A DNA stretch of 54,713 nt from an uncultured Oscillospiraceae bacterium. Lineage in GTDB: Bacteria > Bacillota > Clostridia > Oscillospirales > Oscillospiraceae. The notes under the pieces are model-generated. The model saw nothing but the letters and a program-made list of their open reading frames with translations. It searched no databases and was not told the DNA's origin. Of the stretch, positions 17,126 through 25,307 are shown piece by piece (position 1 is the stretch's first letter; each line of letters starts with the position of its first letter). The stretch spans positions 1 to 54,713 of the forward strand of contig CAAFLG010000033.1 in the NCBI GenBank assembly GCA_900763705.1, written 5' to 3'. The position numbers were made by a program, and so were the translations under genes.

Positions 17126-18376
17126 TTACGCTTCCGAGATAATTTTCGTAGGGGTGGCGTCCGATACAAAGATCATGCTGTCATAAAGCACTGCGGGCGG
17201 CTGAAACATCCGATAGCTTGGCGGGAGCAGCCGCATCAGGAGCGAATAGCTTTCTCCCAGATTCCCGAGAGTGGTGTATTCAGCAATCTCGCCGCCAAGT
17301 TCCGAGTGTTCCGGGATTTTTGCAAAATCAAGCCAGCAGCGATCATATCCGGCGAGTTTTGCTGCCTTAGCCAAGGGGTCATGGGAATAAAACACCTGCT
17401 CGGTGCGTTTGCCGGATGACCTCGCCGGCAGATTGCAGCGCGTTTTATAAAAATCCGTACCGATCGCATAGTAACCATTCTCTGCGTCCTCGGACAATAT
17501 TTTCCCCATGGAGTCGTAGCTGCCCCATTTTGCAACATGGCTGTTGTGACCCGTTACAAAGATGCGTTCATGGCCGCGCTGCTGCTCCTGCTGAAAGATC
17601 CACTTCACATTTTCCGCCATGAATCCATCTCGCAGCGCGCCGCCGTCAGCGGTCGGCACGCTTTGCAATTCGCAATATTGCAGCAGCATATCCGCATAAT
17701 GGAGCGTCTTGTCGGATGCGCCGCTGCTTTCCAGTTCATTCTTTACCCGTGAGAGAATCTCTGTCTGCGCAGAGAGACCGTATGTGGGGTTCAAATTCTC
17801 TCCCTCCGCGAGCTTCTCCAACTCGGTCGTGTCGATGTTCGATTCCGCGCAGCCTTCCATCAAAAATTGAAGCGTGCGGGAAATTCTCTGCATATCAAAG
17901 CCGTAAAAGCGAACATCCTCCCCCGCCGAAGCGTTTTCGTTGTATTCACGCAGATAGGAGACGAGTTCTGCCATCTCCTCCGTTCGATAAATGGCAAAGC
18001 CGATCGCAGCCGCAGCCTCCTGCGCAGTTCCCTCCCCGCCGTGGATATACCGATCGACCGCTTCGCATCCGCCGCAGTCGCCCTCAAGCGCAAACGCCCT
18101 GACGCCGCGCTCTTCGAGCAGTTTTTTGAAGACCTCCAGCTTCAATCGCTGGAATTCAACGTTTCCGTGCGTTGCCTCGCCCAGTGCGATGATCTTTTTC
18201 TCTTCCGGGATAGAAAGGGCTTCCACCGGGAGCGCATATTCTTGAAGCTCATCCACATTGGCGGCTTCCCCTGTGGAAAAACCGCCGAAACGCATGAAGA
18301 CAATTAACAACAACAGCGCGGCGAACATCGCTCCCAATAGAATATATCTGATCTTGCATTTTCCTTTTTTCTTCAT
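17126..18376 (-). CDS. Erythromycin esterase family protein, membrane-anchored
   Basis: A 416-residue protein with an N-terminal membrane segment (about residues 11-29), then an EreA/SuccHb-type domain. The catalytic-histidine motif is IALGEATHGNVEF (residues 63-75), followed by FALEGDCGGCEAVDRYI, FYGFDMQR and the downstream FVTGHNSHVAKWG. The family hydrolyses the macrolide lactone in a few members, but most homologues have no proven substrate. Base composition appears lower in GC than its neighbours, suggesting acquisition. It lies 44 nt after a membrane-bound XRE gene and is probably co-transcribed with it. Macrolide resistance is possible but unproven. Confidence 0.82.
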   Translation of the reverse strand: MKKKGKCKIRYILLGAMFAALLLLIVFMRFGGFSTGEAANVDELQEYALPVEALSIPEEKKIIALGEATHGNVEFQRLKLEVFKKLLEERGVRAFALEGDCGGCEAVDRYIHGGEGTAQEAAAAIGFAIYRTEEMAELVSYLREYNENASAGEDVRFYGFDMQRISRTLQFLMEGCAESNIDTTELEKLAEGENLNPTYGLSAQTEILSRVKNELESSGASDKTLHYADMLLQYCELQSVPTADGGALRDGFMAENVKWIFQQEQQRGHERIFVTGHNSHVAKWGSYDSMGKILSEDAENGYYAIGTDFYKTRCNLPARSSGKRTEQVFYSHDPLAKAAKLAGYDRCWLDFAKIPEHSELGGEIAEYTTLGNLGESYSLLMRLLPPSYRMFQPPAVLYDSMIFVSDATPTKIISEA

Positions 18377-18420
18377 CTCTGATAATACCTCATAACATTT
18401 GCAACGTTCTTGTTTCTCAA

Positions 18421-18774
18421 TTACCGTACTTCGTGCAGCAATTCTTCGGCCGAAAGGTCAAACAGCTTTGCAAGGGCAATCAAGTTCGAAGTGCTCGGGT
18501 CAGACGTTCCGTTCTCCCATTTGGAAACCGCCTGCCTGCTTACACCGATCGACTCTGCTACAAATTCCTGCGTCATTTTGCACTCTTCACGATGCTGTTT
18601 CAAAACCTCGCCCAACGATCGTTTGATCTCAGCTTTTTCTTTTCTGACATCTTTTGACCTGATGTATCGGATCAGCGCTTTTATGAGGACGATCCCCAAG
18701 ACCACAAATGTGACGATCACCGAAAGGCCGAGCAAAAGAACAACAGCAAAGGAAGCCACGCCCACAAGTTCCAT
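18421..18774 (-). CDS. XRE regulator with N-terminal membrane segment
   Basis: A 117-residue protein starting MELVGVASFAVVLLLGLSVI: one long N-terminal membrane segment (about residues 4-31), a basic linker, then a C-terminal XRE HTH (LGEVLKQHREECKMTQEFV, SRQAVSKWENG). The HTH is thus at the C-terminus, the reverse of most membrane-tethered XRE proteins. GGGAGGTGATGAT is ideally placed for ATG 18774, so an upstream in-frame ATG is rejected. TATCGCGATA (18831-18840) is a perfect palindrome upstream and may be an operator. It precedes the esterase-like gene. Confidence 0.85.
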   Translation of the reverse strand: MELVGVASFAVVLLLGLSVIVTFVVLGIVLIKALIRYIRSKDVRKEKAEIKRSLGEVLKQHREECKMTQEFVAESIGVSRQAVSKWENGTSDPSTSNLIALAKLFDLSAEELLHEVR

Positions 18775-18973
18775 ATCATCACCTCCCAACGGCTCTATGG
18801 TAGCGATTTCCCGCATTTTTCGCCACCAACTATCGCGATATTATCGGTTGCGTTCCGGTTGCAAGTGTAAAATGCCGCCCTTTTCCGCGCAAAAAGGGTA
18901 CAAAAGCGTTTTCAGTATATCACGGCGGCGGTCAAAAAGACAGTGCTGCCTGAGTCTTCGCCGAAACCCGCCC

Positions 18974-19002
18974 TTGCCTTTGTGCGGAAAATGGCATATA
19001 CT
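18974..19002 (+). promoter_or_regulatory. Promoter of the first EamA transporter
   Basis: TTGCCT (18974-18979) and TATACT (18997-19002) with a 17-nt spacer. The gene starts at 19035 behind AAGGGAGA. Confidence 0.7.
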
Positions 19003-19034
19003 GCTTTCGTTTGATGAATGAAGGGAGAATCATT

Positions 19035-19997
19035 ATGAACCGTTCCCGCTCCGGCTATTTTTATATTGTGCTCTGTGCCGTCATCTTCAGCACGATGGAG
19101 GTCATGCTCAAAACGGTACACGGTGTGTTCGCGCCCATGCAGATCACCTGCCTGCGCTTTCTCGTCGGCGGCGTGCTGCTCATTCCCTTCGCCGTGCGCT
19201 CGATCAGGAAGAAGAACGCCGTACTCACGCGCAAGGATCTCGGCTTCTTTGCGTGCGCGGGCTTTCTGTGCGTCGTCATCGCCATGTCGCTCTATCAGAT
19301 GTCCGTCACCTATACGCGCGCGTCCATCGTCGCGGTCATCTTCTCCTGCAATCCGATCTTCGTCACGGTGCTCGCGCATTTCCTGCTGCACGAGGATATC
19401 CATAAAAACCACATCATCGCGCTCATCCTTGAACTGACCGCCGCGCTCATCATCATCGACCCCATCCACGCTTCGCTCGACCCCACGGGCGCGCTGCTCG
19501 CCATTCTGTCGGCCGCCATGTTTTCTTTTTACAGCGTGTTCGGCAAAAAGCGCACGCCGCGCTTCGGCGGCATCGCTGTTACGTGCCTGAGTTTTCTCTT
19601 CGGCGCATCGGAACTTACCCTTCTGCTGCTCTTCGGCCGCACGGCGGCGGGCGCGTCGCTCTATGGCGCGGTGGGGCTGAACCTCTTTATCGACGTGCCG
19701 CTCTTCGAAAATATTCCCCTCTCCGCCCTGCCCGCGCTTCTCTACATCTGCTGCATCAACTCGGCGGCAGGCTTCGTCTGCCACATGATGGCGATGGAGA
19801 AAACCTCCGCGCAGGAGGCGTCGCTCATCTTCTTCCTAAAGCCCATCATCGCGCCGATCTTCGCATTTCTTTTCCTCAAGGAGGAGATCCCGCTCAACAT
19901 GATCGTCGGTATCGTCTGCTTCCTCGCAGGCTCGCTATGCGCGATCCTGCCGGGCCTCCTCGCCCAGCGAAAGCTTTTGAAAGCGGAACGCAAATAA
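19035..19997 (+). CDS. EamA/DMT superfamily transporter
   Basis: A 320-residue drug/metabolite transporter with ten predicted membrane helices in two EamA repeats. The first repeat is about residues 7-140 (YIVLCAVIFSTMEVMLKTVHG, LRFLVGGVLLIPFAV). The second covers about 150-300, with the typical AQEASLIFFLKPIIAPIFAFLFLKEEI. The substrate cannot be read from sequence. ATG 19035 is chosen because AAGGGAGA lies just upstream. It is transcribed alone, ending in a hairpin shared with the convergent U32 gene. Confidence 0.88.
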   Translation: MNRSRSGYFYIVLCAVIFSTMEVMLKTVHGVFAPMQITCLRFLVGGVLLIPFAVRSIRKKNAVLTRKDLGFFACAGFLCVVIAMSLYQMSVTYTRASIVAVIFSCNPIFVTVLAHFLLHEDIHKNHIIALILELTAALIIIDPIHASLDPTGALLAILSAAMFSFYSVFGKKRTPRFGGIAVTCLSFLFGASELTLLLLFGRTAAGASLYGAVGLNLFIDVPLFENIPLSALPALLYICCINSAAGFVCHMMAMEKTSAQEASLIFFLKPIIAPIFAFLFLKEEIPLNMIVGIVCFLAGSLCAILPGLLAQRKLLKAERK

Positions 19998-20009
19998 GCA
20001 GAAATGCAA

Positions 20010-20047
20010 AAAGGGCCGCTCTCTTTTGGAAGAGAGTGGCCCCTTTA
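20010..20047. terminator. Bidirectional terminator between the EamA and TrhP-like genes
   Basis: The hairpin AAAGGGCC..CTCTCTT / AAGAGAG..GGCCCCTTT lies between convergent genes and has T-rich flanks on both strands. It has the same CTCTT/AAGAG core seen in several other terminators here. Confidence 0.8.
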
Positions 20048-20055
20048 TTTTGTTC

Positions 20056-21279
20056 TCAGTCCTTCGCGCCCAGCGAGACCGCATGGCGCACGAAGCTCAT
20101 CGGCGGCACATAACGCGGCAGCTTCATTTTGAAGACCGTCTGCGGCGTGCGCGGCTCGGTAAGCTCGAAGCCCTCGAGATCGTGCATCACGGGAGCGGTC
20201 ATCGTGAAGGGGCGGCAGTCTGGGCCGACAAGTTCGATCTCGTCGCCCGCGGCAAACTTGTTGCGCAGCGACAGCGTCGCGTTGCCCTGCTCGTCGCAGT
20301 CCGTCACGACCGCGCAGACCTGCCAGTCGCGGATGTAGCGGGAATTGGCGTAATACTGCCCGGGCTGACCGTAGTAGAAGCCCGTCGAATAATGGCGGTG
20401 GCTGACGTGCTCCACCTCGTCGCGCCAGACGGGGTCTACCTCCCTGCCTGCCGCCACATCGTCGAGCACGTGGCGGTACGCGCCCGTCACGATGGCGGCG
20501 TAGTAGGCGGACTTTGCGCGGCCCTCGATCTTGATGCAGTCGATGCCCGCGTCCATGATATCGTCTAAATGGTCGATCATGCACATATCGCGCGAGTTCA
20601 TGATGTAGGTGCCCTTCTCGTCCTCAAAGACGGGGAAATATTCTCCGGGGCGCTTTTCCTCCATCAGCGCGTACTGATAGCGGCAGGGCTGGGCGCACTG
20701 GCCGCGGTTCGAGTCTCGCCCGGTCATGTAGTTCGAGAGCAGGCATCTGCCCGAATAGCTCACGCACATCGCGCCGTGGCAGAAGGTCTCGATCTCCAGT
20801 TCCGCAGGGATCTTCGCCCGCATTTCGCGAATTTCCTGTAAAGATACTTCCCTTGCCAGCACCACTCTTTTCGCGCCCAGATCGTACCACGCGCGGGCGC
20901 ACTCGTAGTTTGCGATCGACTGCTGGGTCGAGATGTGGCGCTCGCACTTGGGCGCATACTTCCCCGCGAGCGTAAACGCGCCGAGGTCGGCCAAAATAAG
21001 CGCGTCGACACCTGCGTCGTTCAAACGCTCCAAGTGCTCGGGCAGGCGCGCGACCTCGTCGTTGCGCGGCATCGTATTCACCGTCACGTGGACGCGCACG
21101 CCGTGATCGTGCGCGAACTTCACGGCCCCCGGCAGCTCCTCGGGCGTAAAGTTGCCCGCGAACGAGCGCATACCGAAGCTCGTACCCGCAAGGTACACCG
21201 CGTCCGCGCCGTAGAGCACGGCCATCTGCAATCTTTCCATATCGCCCGCCGGGGCAAGGATCTCGGGTTTCTTTCTCAT
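20056..21279 (-). CDS. trhP: U32 family protein, TrhP-like tRNA hydroxylation factor
   Basis: A 407-residue U32 protein. The N-terminal TIM-barrel-like domain begins PEILAPAGDMERLQMAVLYGADAVYLAG. The family signature with its cysteines spans about residues 165-203 (ETFCHGAMCVSYSGRCLLSNYMTG broken by RDSNRGQCAQPCRY). A C-terminal beta-barrel follows (GDEIELVGPD). U32 proteins of this type (TrhP, formerly YegQ/YrrO) are needed for 5-hydroxyuridine at wobble position 34 of tRNA, which fits better than the old peptidase label. TrhO/YrrN-type partners often split this job; only one U32 gene is in the window. Confidence 0.85.
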   Translation of the reverse strand: MRKKPEILAPAGDMERLQMAVLYGADAVYLAGTSFGMRSFAGNFTPEELPGAVKFAHDHGVRVHVTVNTMPRNDEVARLPEHLERLNDAGVDALILADLGAFTLAGKYAPKCERHISTQQSIANYECARAWYDLGAKRVVLAREVSLQEIREMRAKIPAELEIETFCHGAMCVSYSGRCLLSNYMTGRDSNRGQCAQPCRYQYALMEEKRPGEYFPVFEDEKGTYIMNSRDMCMIDHLDDIMDAGIDCIKIEGRAKSAYYAAIVTGAYRHVLDDVAAGREVDPVWRDEVEHVSHRHYSTGFYYGQPGQYYANSRYIRDWQVCAVVTDCDEQGNATLSLRNKFAAGDEIELVGPDCRPFTMTAPVMHDLEGFELTEPRTPQTVFKMKLPRYVPPMSFVRHAVSLGAKD

Positions 21280-21296
21280 ACTGTTCCTCTTTCAAA

Positions 21297-21326
21297 GCGG
21301 CAGCATGGCCGGTGCCATGCTGCCGC
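21297..21326. repeat. Perfect inverted repeat between mltG and trhP
   Basis: GCGGCAGCATGGC (21297-21309) and GCCATGCTGCCGC (21314-21326) form a 13-bp stem with loop CGGT. The T-run (six Ts) lies only on the plus-strand side, so on the minus strand it is not an efficient terminator between mltG and trhP. It may reduce or process read-through. Confidence 0.6.
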
Positions 21327-21337
21327 ATCGTTTTTTG

Positions 21338-22507
21338 TTATCCTGCGTACTGGCTGGAGCTGACGAAGCTCGCGTGCTCCGCATAGGTCTTGAAGAAGTG
21401 GTGCACCTTGTCCTTGCCGAGGGCGTAGAAGTAATAGTTCGTCTGCGCCGGTTCGAGCGCCGCCTGAATGGAGGCAAGGCCGGGGTTCGCGATGGGCGTG
21501 GGCGGCAGGCCCTCGTACATCGAGAGGTTATAGGGCGTGTTGTAGCTGAGATCGCTGCTCGTCAGTGTTCCGGTGTAGTTATCGCCGAGGCCGTAGATGA
21601 GCGAGGCATCGATCTGAAGCTTGTGGTACGTCTCGCCGATGTTGTTGAGGCGATTGTAGATGACCGAGGCGATGTTCTCGCGGTCGGTGCCGTCCGTCTC
21701 CTTTTCGATGAGTGAGGCGATGGTCAAGATCTGGTTGAGCGAATAGCCGGAGGATTCGACCTTCTGCATGATCTCGTCGCTCATCTTTGCGTTGAAGTTA
21801 TCCAGCAGGCGGCTGAACGCGTGCGCCGGGTCCTCGTCCACGAAGAATTCGTAGGTATCCGGGAAGAGGTAACCCTCAAGGCGCGTCAAGTCGCCCTTCT
21901 TGTTGTTGTCGATAAACGAATAGTTGAAGTCCGCGTTCAGCGCCGCGTCCGTCAGCTTTTCCGCCGTGTTGACGCCGTACTTGTCCATCAGCGCAATGAT
22001 CTGGCGGACATTGTAGCCCTCGGGGATCGAGATCTTGACGGTGTTGGCCGTGAGCGATGCGTTCTTGTTGCTCATACGGTTGATGAGCGCGTCGTAGTCC
22101 ATGTCGCTGTCGACGGCGTAGGTGCCGATGCCGATGCGGCTTTCCGCGTGGCGGAGCCTGCCGAACGCCTTGAAGAACCACTTGTAGCGGACAAGCCCAT
22201 CCTCGTGGAGCTTGTTGGCAATGGTGCTGAGATTGTCGTCGCGCGTGATCTCGATGGTCGTCTCGACCGGGTCTTTGTTGAATGAGCACATATCGTCCGC
22301 CAGCAGCCAGCCCACACCGGCCAGGATCGCCGAGACGATCAGCACGAACGCGAGCCACAGCGTAAAGCGGCGGCGCTGCCCTTTCTTCTTCAGTTTTTGC
22401 CGCTCGGCGCTGCTGCGCGTGGAGCGCTGCTGCGTGCGCTGCTCCGCTTCGCGGACGCTCTCAGCGTCCCAGCGGGCGGTTTGATCGTAGTTATCCTCGT
22501 AGCTCAT
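21338..22507 (-). CDS. mltG: Endolytic murein transglycosylase MltG
   Basis: A 389-residue membrane-anchored lytic transglycosylase that cuts nascent glycan strands. A long cytoplasmic, charged N-terminus (to about residue 48) is followed by one membrane helix (FTLWLAFVLIVSAILAGVGW), a LysM-like subdomain and the YceG domain. The catalytic glutamate is in ILTIASLIEKET near residue 264. The C-terminal motif YNTPYNLSMYEGLPPTPIANPG and AALEP are also present. AAAGGAGACATCT precedes the start. It shares the minus strand with trhP downstream. Confidence 0.93.
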   Translation of the reverse strand: MSYEDNYDQTARWDAESVREAEQRTQQRSTRSSAERQKLKKKGQRRRFTLWLAFVLIVSAILAGVGWLLADDMCSFNKDPVETTIEITRDDNLSTIANKLHEDGLVRYKWFFKAFGRLRHAESRIGIGTYAVDSDMDYDALINRMSNKNASLTANTVKISIPEGYNVRQIIALMDKYGVNTAEKLTDAALNADFNYSFIDNNKKGDLTRLEGYLFPDTYEFFVDEDPAHAFSRLLDNFNAKMSDEIMQKVESSGYSLNQILTIASLIEKETDGTDRENIASVIYNRLNNIGETYHKLQIDASLIYGLGDNYTGTLTSSDLSYNTPYNLSMYEGLPPTPIANPGLASIQAALEPAQTNYYFYALGKDKVHHFFKTYAEHASFVSSSQYAG

Positions 22508-22628
22508 AGATGTCTCCTTTGCTTCGCCGCTGCATCAAATTTTGTTTCTTATTTTCGCTCGGTCAGGCCCGCATCGCCGTTTTGCCGCATAGGATAGTGC
22601 AGAGCATGACAAGTGAGGTGAAACAAAT

Positions 22629-22784
22629 ATGTGCAACAACAATAATAACTGCGTGTGGCTGATCCTGATCGTCATCCTGATCGTCTGCTGCTGCGGCGGA
22701 TACGGTAGCGGCTGCGGCAATGGCTGCGGATGCGGCGGCGGTGGCAGCTGCGGGTGCGGCGGCAACAACGATTGCTGCTGCTAA
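22629..22784 (+). CDS. Cysteine/glycine-rich 51-residue membrane peptide
   Basis: Starts MCNNNNNCVWLILIVILIVC, then a Gly/Cys-rich tail. I count 13 cysteines, including two CCC triplets (residues 20-22 and 49-51). Residues 9-19 form a short hydrophobic stretch. GAGGTGA precedes ATG 22629 by a normal distance. The layout (Asn-rich N-terminus, LILIVILIV, Gly-rich tail) resembles small YjcZ-type sporulation peptides, but the cysteine content is unusual. A longer opposite-strand frame over it is alanine-rich and not supported. Confidence 0.72.
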   Translation: MCNNNNNCVWLILIVILIVCCCGGYGSGCGNGCGCGGGGSCGCGGNNDCCC

Positions 22785-22846
22785 GCAGCCTTCCTCCTGT
22801 GAAGATGGGGCGCGCAAGCGTCCCTTTTCACTGATCTTTGACGCGG

Positions 22847-23518
22847 TCAAGCCTTCAAAAGTTCCGCCACGCGGCGGTAGATTTCCTCATGGATGTCCGA
22901 AATGGAGCGCATTTCGCCGTTTTTCGAGCAATCAATGCGCTGCCAACCACAGCGCTCGGCGACCTTGCGCGCATTTTCGCGGCAGGTGCGAAGATACGCT
23001 TCGTCCTGCTCGTGGATGTCGGCCTTCGTGTTGGTCGCCCGCTCGCGCTCGCGCATCATCTTCTCGGTGAGCTCAGTCGGCACGTCGAGATAAAAGACGA
23101 GCGATGGCTCGGGAAGACCCAGAAGCCCGTACTCAAAATCGAAAAGCCAGTCGAGATACCTCTCCCGCTCGCCGTCCGGCAGCTTGCTCGCCTGATGCAC
23201 AGCGTTCGAAGTTGTGTAGCGGTCGGCGATGAGAAGGCCGCCCGCCTCGTAATAGCCGCCCCAGTCCTGCTTGTAGGACGCGTAGCGGTCCACGGAGTAA
23301 AATGTCGACGCCGCGTAGGCGTTCACGTCGTTCGGGTGCGAGCCGAACGCGCCGCCGAGGTACAGCTCGACGAGCGCGGCGGACTTTTGCCCATACCGCG
23401 GGAAATTGAGCTTGCGGCAGTCGACGCCCTCGCGCTGCAATCTCTCAAAGAGAAGCTGGCTCTGCGTCGCCTTGCCTGAGCCATCCGTGCCCTCAAATAC
23501 GATCAGTTTTCCGCTCAT
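22847..23518 (-). CDS. tmk: Thymidylate kinase-like protein
   Basis: A 223-residue P-loop nucleoside monophosphate kinase. The phosphate loop is VFEGTDGSGKATQ near residues 6-18, with Ala in place of the usual Ser/Thr before the final Thr. The DRY motif LIADRYTTSNAVHQ and the lid region MMRERERATNTKADIHE are also present. The reaction would be dTMP to dTDP. Its start overlaps the WecG/TagA stop by 4 nt. The insert-containing form (about 220 residues) is frequent in Clostridia beside or in addition to a classical Tmk, so a wider deoxynucleoside role is possible. Confidence 0.85.
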   Translation of the reverse strand: MSGKLIVFEGTDGSGKATQSQLLFERLQREGVDCRKLNFPRYGQKSAALVELYLGGAFGSHPNDVNAYAASTFYSVDRYASYKQDWGGYYEAGGLLIADRYTTSNAVHQASKLPDGERERYLDWLFDFEYGLLGLPEPSLVFYLDVPTELTEKMMRERERATNTKADIHEQDEAYLRTCRENARKVAERCGWQRIDCSKNGEMRSISDIHEEIYRRVAELLKA

Positions 23519-24231
23519 TTGTTCTTCGCCCCCGCCACATGGACTAAGAAAAGCGGCAGCTTCATCATGCGGCCGATGCGGGAGGGATTTTTGATGAGGC
23601 GGTAGAACCACTCGAGATTATGCTTGCAGTAGAACTCCGGCGCGCGCTGCGCGACGCCCGCGAAAATGTCCATCGAACCGCCGAGGCCCATCAGAAGATG
23701 GCAGCCCGTCGTCTCGCCGTACTTCGCCATGAAAAGTTCCTGCTTGGGCGCGCCGAGGCACACGAGCGCCATATCCGCGCCGCTTTCCCTGATCGCCTCG
23801 GCGATGGGCGCATCCTCTTTGAAGTAGCCATCGTGCGTGCCGGCGATCTCAAGACCGGGAAAACGCTCTTTGAGTTTTTCCGCCGCCTGATCGGCAACAC
23901 CCGGCTTTGCGCCGAGCAGGTACACGCTCTTGCCGAGCGCGGCGCAGCGCTCGATCATCGCCGTGCCGAATTCGATGCCCGGCACGCGGCCCTTGATGGG
24001 CGTGTGCAGGATCTTCGCGCCGTATACAACGCCGATGCCGTCGGGCAGGACAAGGTCCGCGCCGTTCACCGCGTCGTTCGCCGCCGCGTCCGCGCGGCAG
24101 GTCTCCACGATCTCGGGATTGGGCGTGACGACATAGTGCGCGCCGGGAGTGCACAGCAGCTCTTCTCCGCGCGCGATCGCCTCGTCCATCGTTACATTAT
24201 CAAAGCCTACGCCTAAAATATTGATCCGCAT
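23515..24231 (-). CDS. WecG/TagA/CpsF family glycosyltransferase
   Basis: A 238-residue GT26 glycosyltransferase, of the type that adds a second sugar (ManNAc or ManNAcA) to undecaprenyl-PP-GlcNAc in teichoic-acid or polysaccharide synthesis. Diagnostic segments are YVVTPNPEIVETC (about residues 32-44), ADLVLPDGIGVVYGAK, RVPGIEF, and the C-terminal MALVCLGAPKQELFMAKYG and GVGGSMD-like LMGLGGSMDIFAG. A C-terminal membrane-association tail follows. It has its own promoter within the end of the adjacent EamA gene. wecB and tagO-type genes of the same pathway lie at 46.5-48.8 kb. Confidence 0.9.
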   Translation of the reverse strand: MRINILGVGFDNVTMDEAIARGEELLCTPGAHYVVTPNPEIVETCRADAAANDAVNGADLVLPDGIGVVYGAKILHTPIKGRVPGIEFGTAMIERCAALGKSVYLLGAKPGVADQAAEKLKERFPGLEIAGTHDGYFKEDAPIAEAIRESGADMALVCLGAPKQELFMAKYGETTGCHLLMGLGGSMDIFAGVAQRAPEFYCKHNLEWFYRLIKNPSRIGRMMKLPLFLVHVAGAKNK

Positions 24232-24275
24232 GATAGTCTGTCCGTTTCTTCTCTCAAATTTACTGTTAGCGGCTT

Positions 24276-24304
24276 ATTATATCACGTCTCCCCGCCGCTT
24301 TCAA
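24276..24304 (-). promoter_or_regulatory. Promoter of the WecG/TagA-tmk pair
   Basis: On the minus strand TTGAAA (24304-24299) and TATAAT (24281-24276) are 17 nt apart. The promoter overlaps the last codons of the upstream EamA gene. Confidence 0.75.
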
Positions 24305-25199
24305 CCGCTTTGGCGCTTTTCTCCGGCAGCTGGGAGAGAATAACCGCCGTGAGCATCAGCGCGCAGCCGAAGTACTCGCGCACGCTCATGCGCTCGTGCA
24401 GGAAGATTGCCCCCGACACGACCGCAAAGAAGGATTCCAGACTCAGAATCAGCGACACGACCGTCGGGTCGCCGTCCTTCTGCGCAAGGATCTGCAGCGT
24501 ATAGCCTACGCCGCTCGACATCACACCGACATAGAGCAAAAACGGAAGGCAGGTCTTTACAGCCGCAAGCGTGGTGTGCTCGCCGAAGACGAGCGCGCCG
24601 ACGGCCGAGAGCACAATGACCACCACGAACTGCGCGCAGGAAAGCGCAATGCCGTCCACCTGCTGCACATAATGATCCACCGCGAGGATCTGCGCGGTGA
24701 AGGCAAAGGCGCAGAGGAAAATATAGAAGTCACCGCTGCTGAACGAGACGGAGCCGCCGTCAAAGCAGAGGAAATAAAGCCCCGCCACGGCAAAGAGCAC
24801 ATAGAGCCAGGTGCTCTTCTTCGCCTTTTTGCCCAGCATGATGCTGAACACCGGCACGAGCACGATATAGAGCGTCGTGATAAAGCCCGCCTTGCCCGCA
24901 GTCGTCGTCTCAATACCGAATTGCTGCAAATTGACGCCGAGTGTAAGGAAGAACCCGCAGATCAGGCCGCCGCGCAGCAGCGCGCGCTTTTCCTCCGCGG
25001 TATACTTCTCGCGCGGGCGAATGTGCCGCACGACAAGCAGCAGCAACAGCAGCGCCAATGCCGCAGGAATGGAACGCAGCGCGTTGAAGCTGAAGCAGCC
25101 GAGATGTCCCGCGCTGAGACTCTGGGTCACAAAGGAGCTGCCCCAGATCATCGCCGTGATCAGCGGCAGAACGATCTGGCGGACTTTAGGATTTTTCAT
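24282..25199 (-). CDS. EamA/DMT superfamily transporter (second)
   Basis: A 305-residue DMT transporter with ten membrane segments and two EamA repeats. The N-terminal repeat includes VLPLITAMIWGSSFVTQSLSA and the C-terminal repeat ends FLHERMSVREYFGCALMLTA. ATG 25199 is preferred because GGGAGG is 5 nt upstream, over a start 13 residues earlier. The substrate is unknown. It is only distantly similar to the first EamA gene at 19 kb, so they are not recent duplicates. Confidence 0.88.
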   Translation of the reverse strand: MKNPKVRQIVLPLITAMIWGSSFVTQSLSAGHLGCFSFNALRSIPAALALLLLLLVVRHIRPREKYTAEEKRALLRGGLICGFFLTLGVNLQQFGIETTTAGKAGFITTLYIVLVPVFSIMLGKKAKKSTWLYVLFAVAGLYFLCFDGGSVSFSSGDFYIFLCAFAFTAQILAVDHYVQQVDGIALSCAQFVVVIVLSAVGALVFGEHTTLAAVKTCLPFLLYVGVMSSGVGYTLQILAQKDGDPTVVSLILSLESFFAVVSGAIFLHERMSVREYFGCALMLTAVILSQLPEKSAKAVESGGET

Positions 25200-25307
25200 A
25201 GTTGCCTCCCGAATATCACACATGTTACAATGTGACATAGCATATCAAAATGCTGCATTTTTCGCAAGTATTCCGGCGGGAAAATTTGCACCGAACGGAG
25301 GCGTCCC

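Noticed and set aside
22563..22850. Minus-strand frame opposite the cysteine-rich peptide
   Set aside because: It is Ala-rich low complexity, without a good ribosome binding site. The plus-strand frame has GAGGTGA and a membrane helix.
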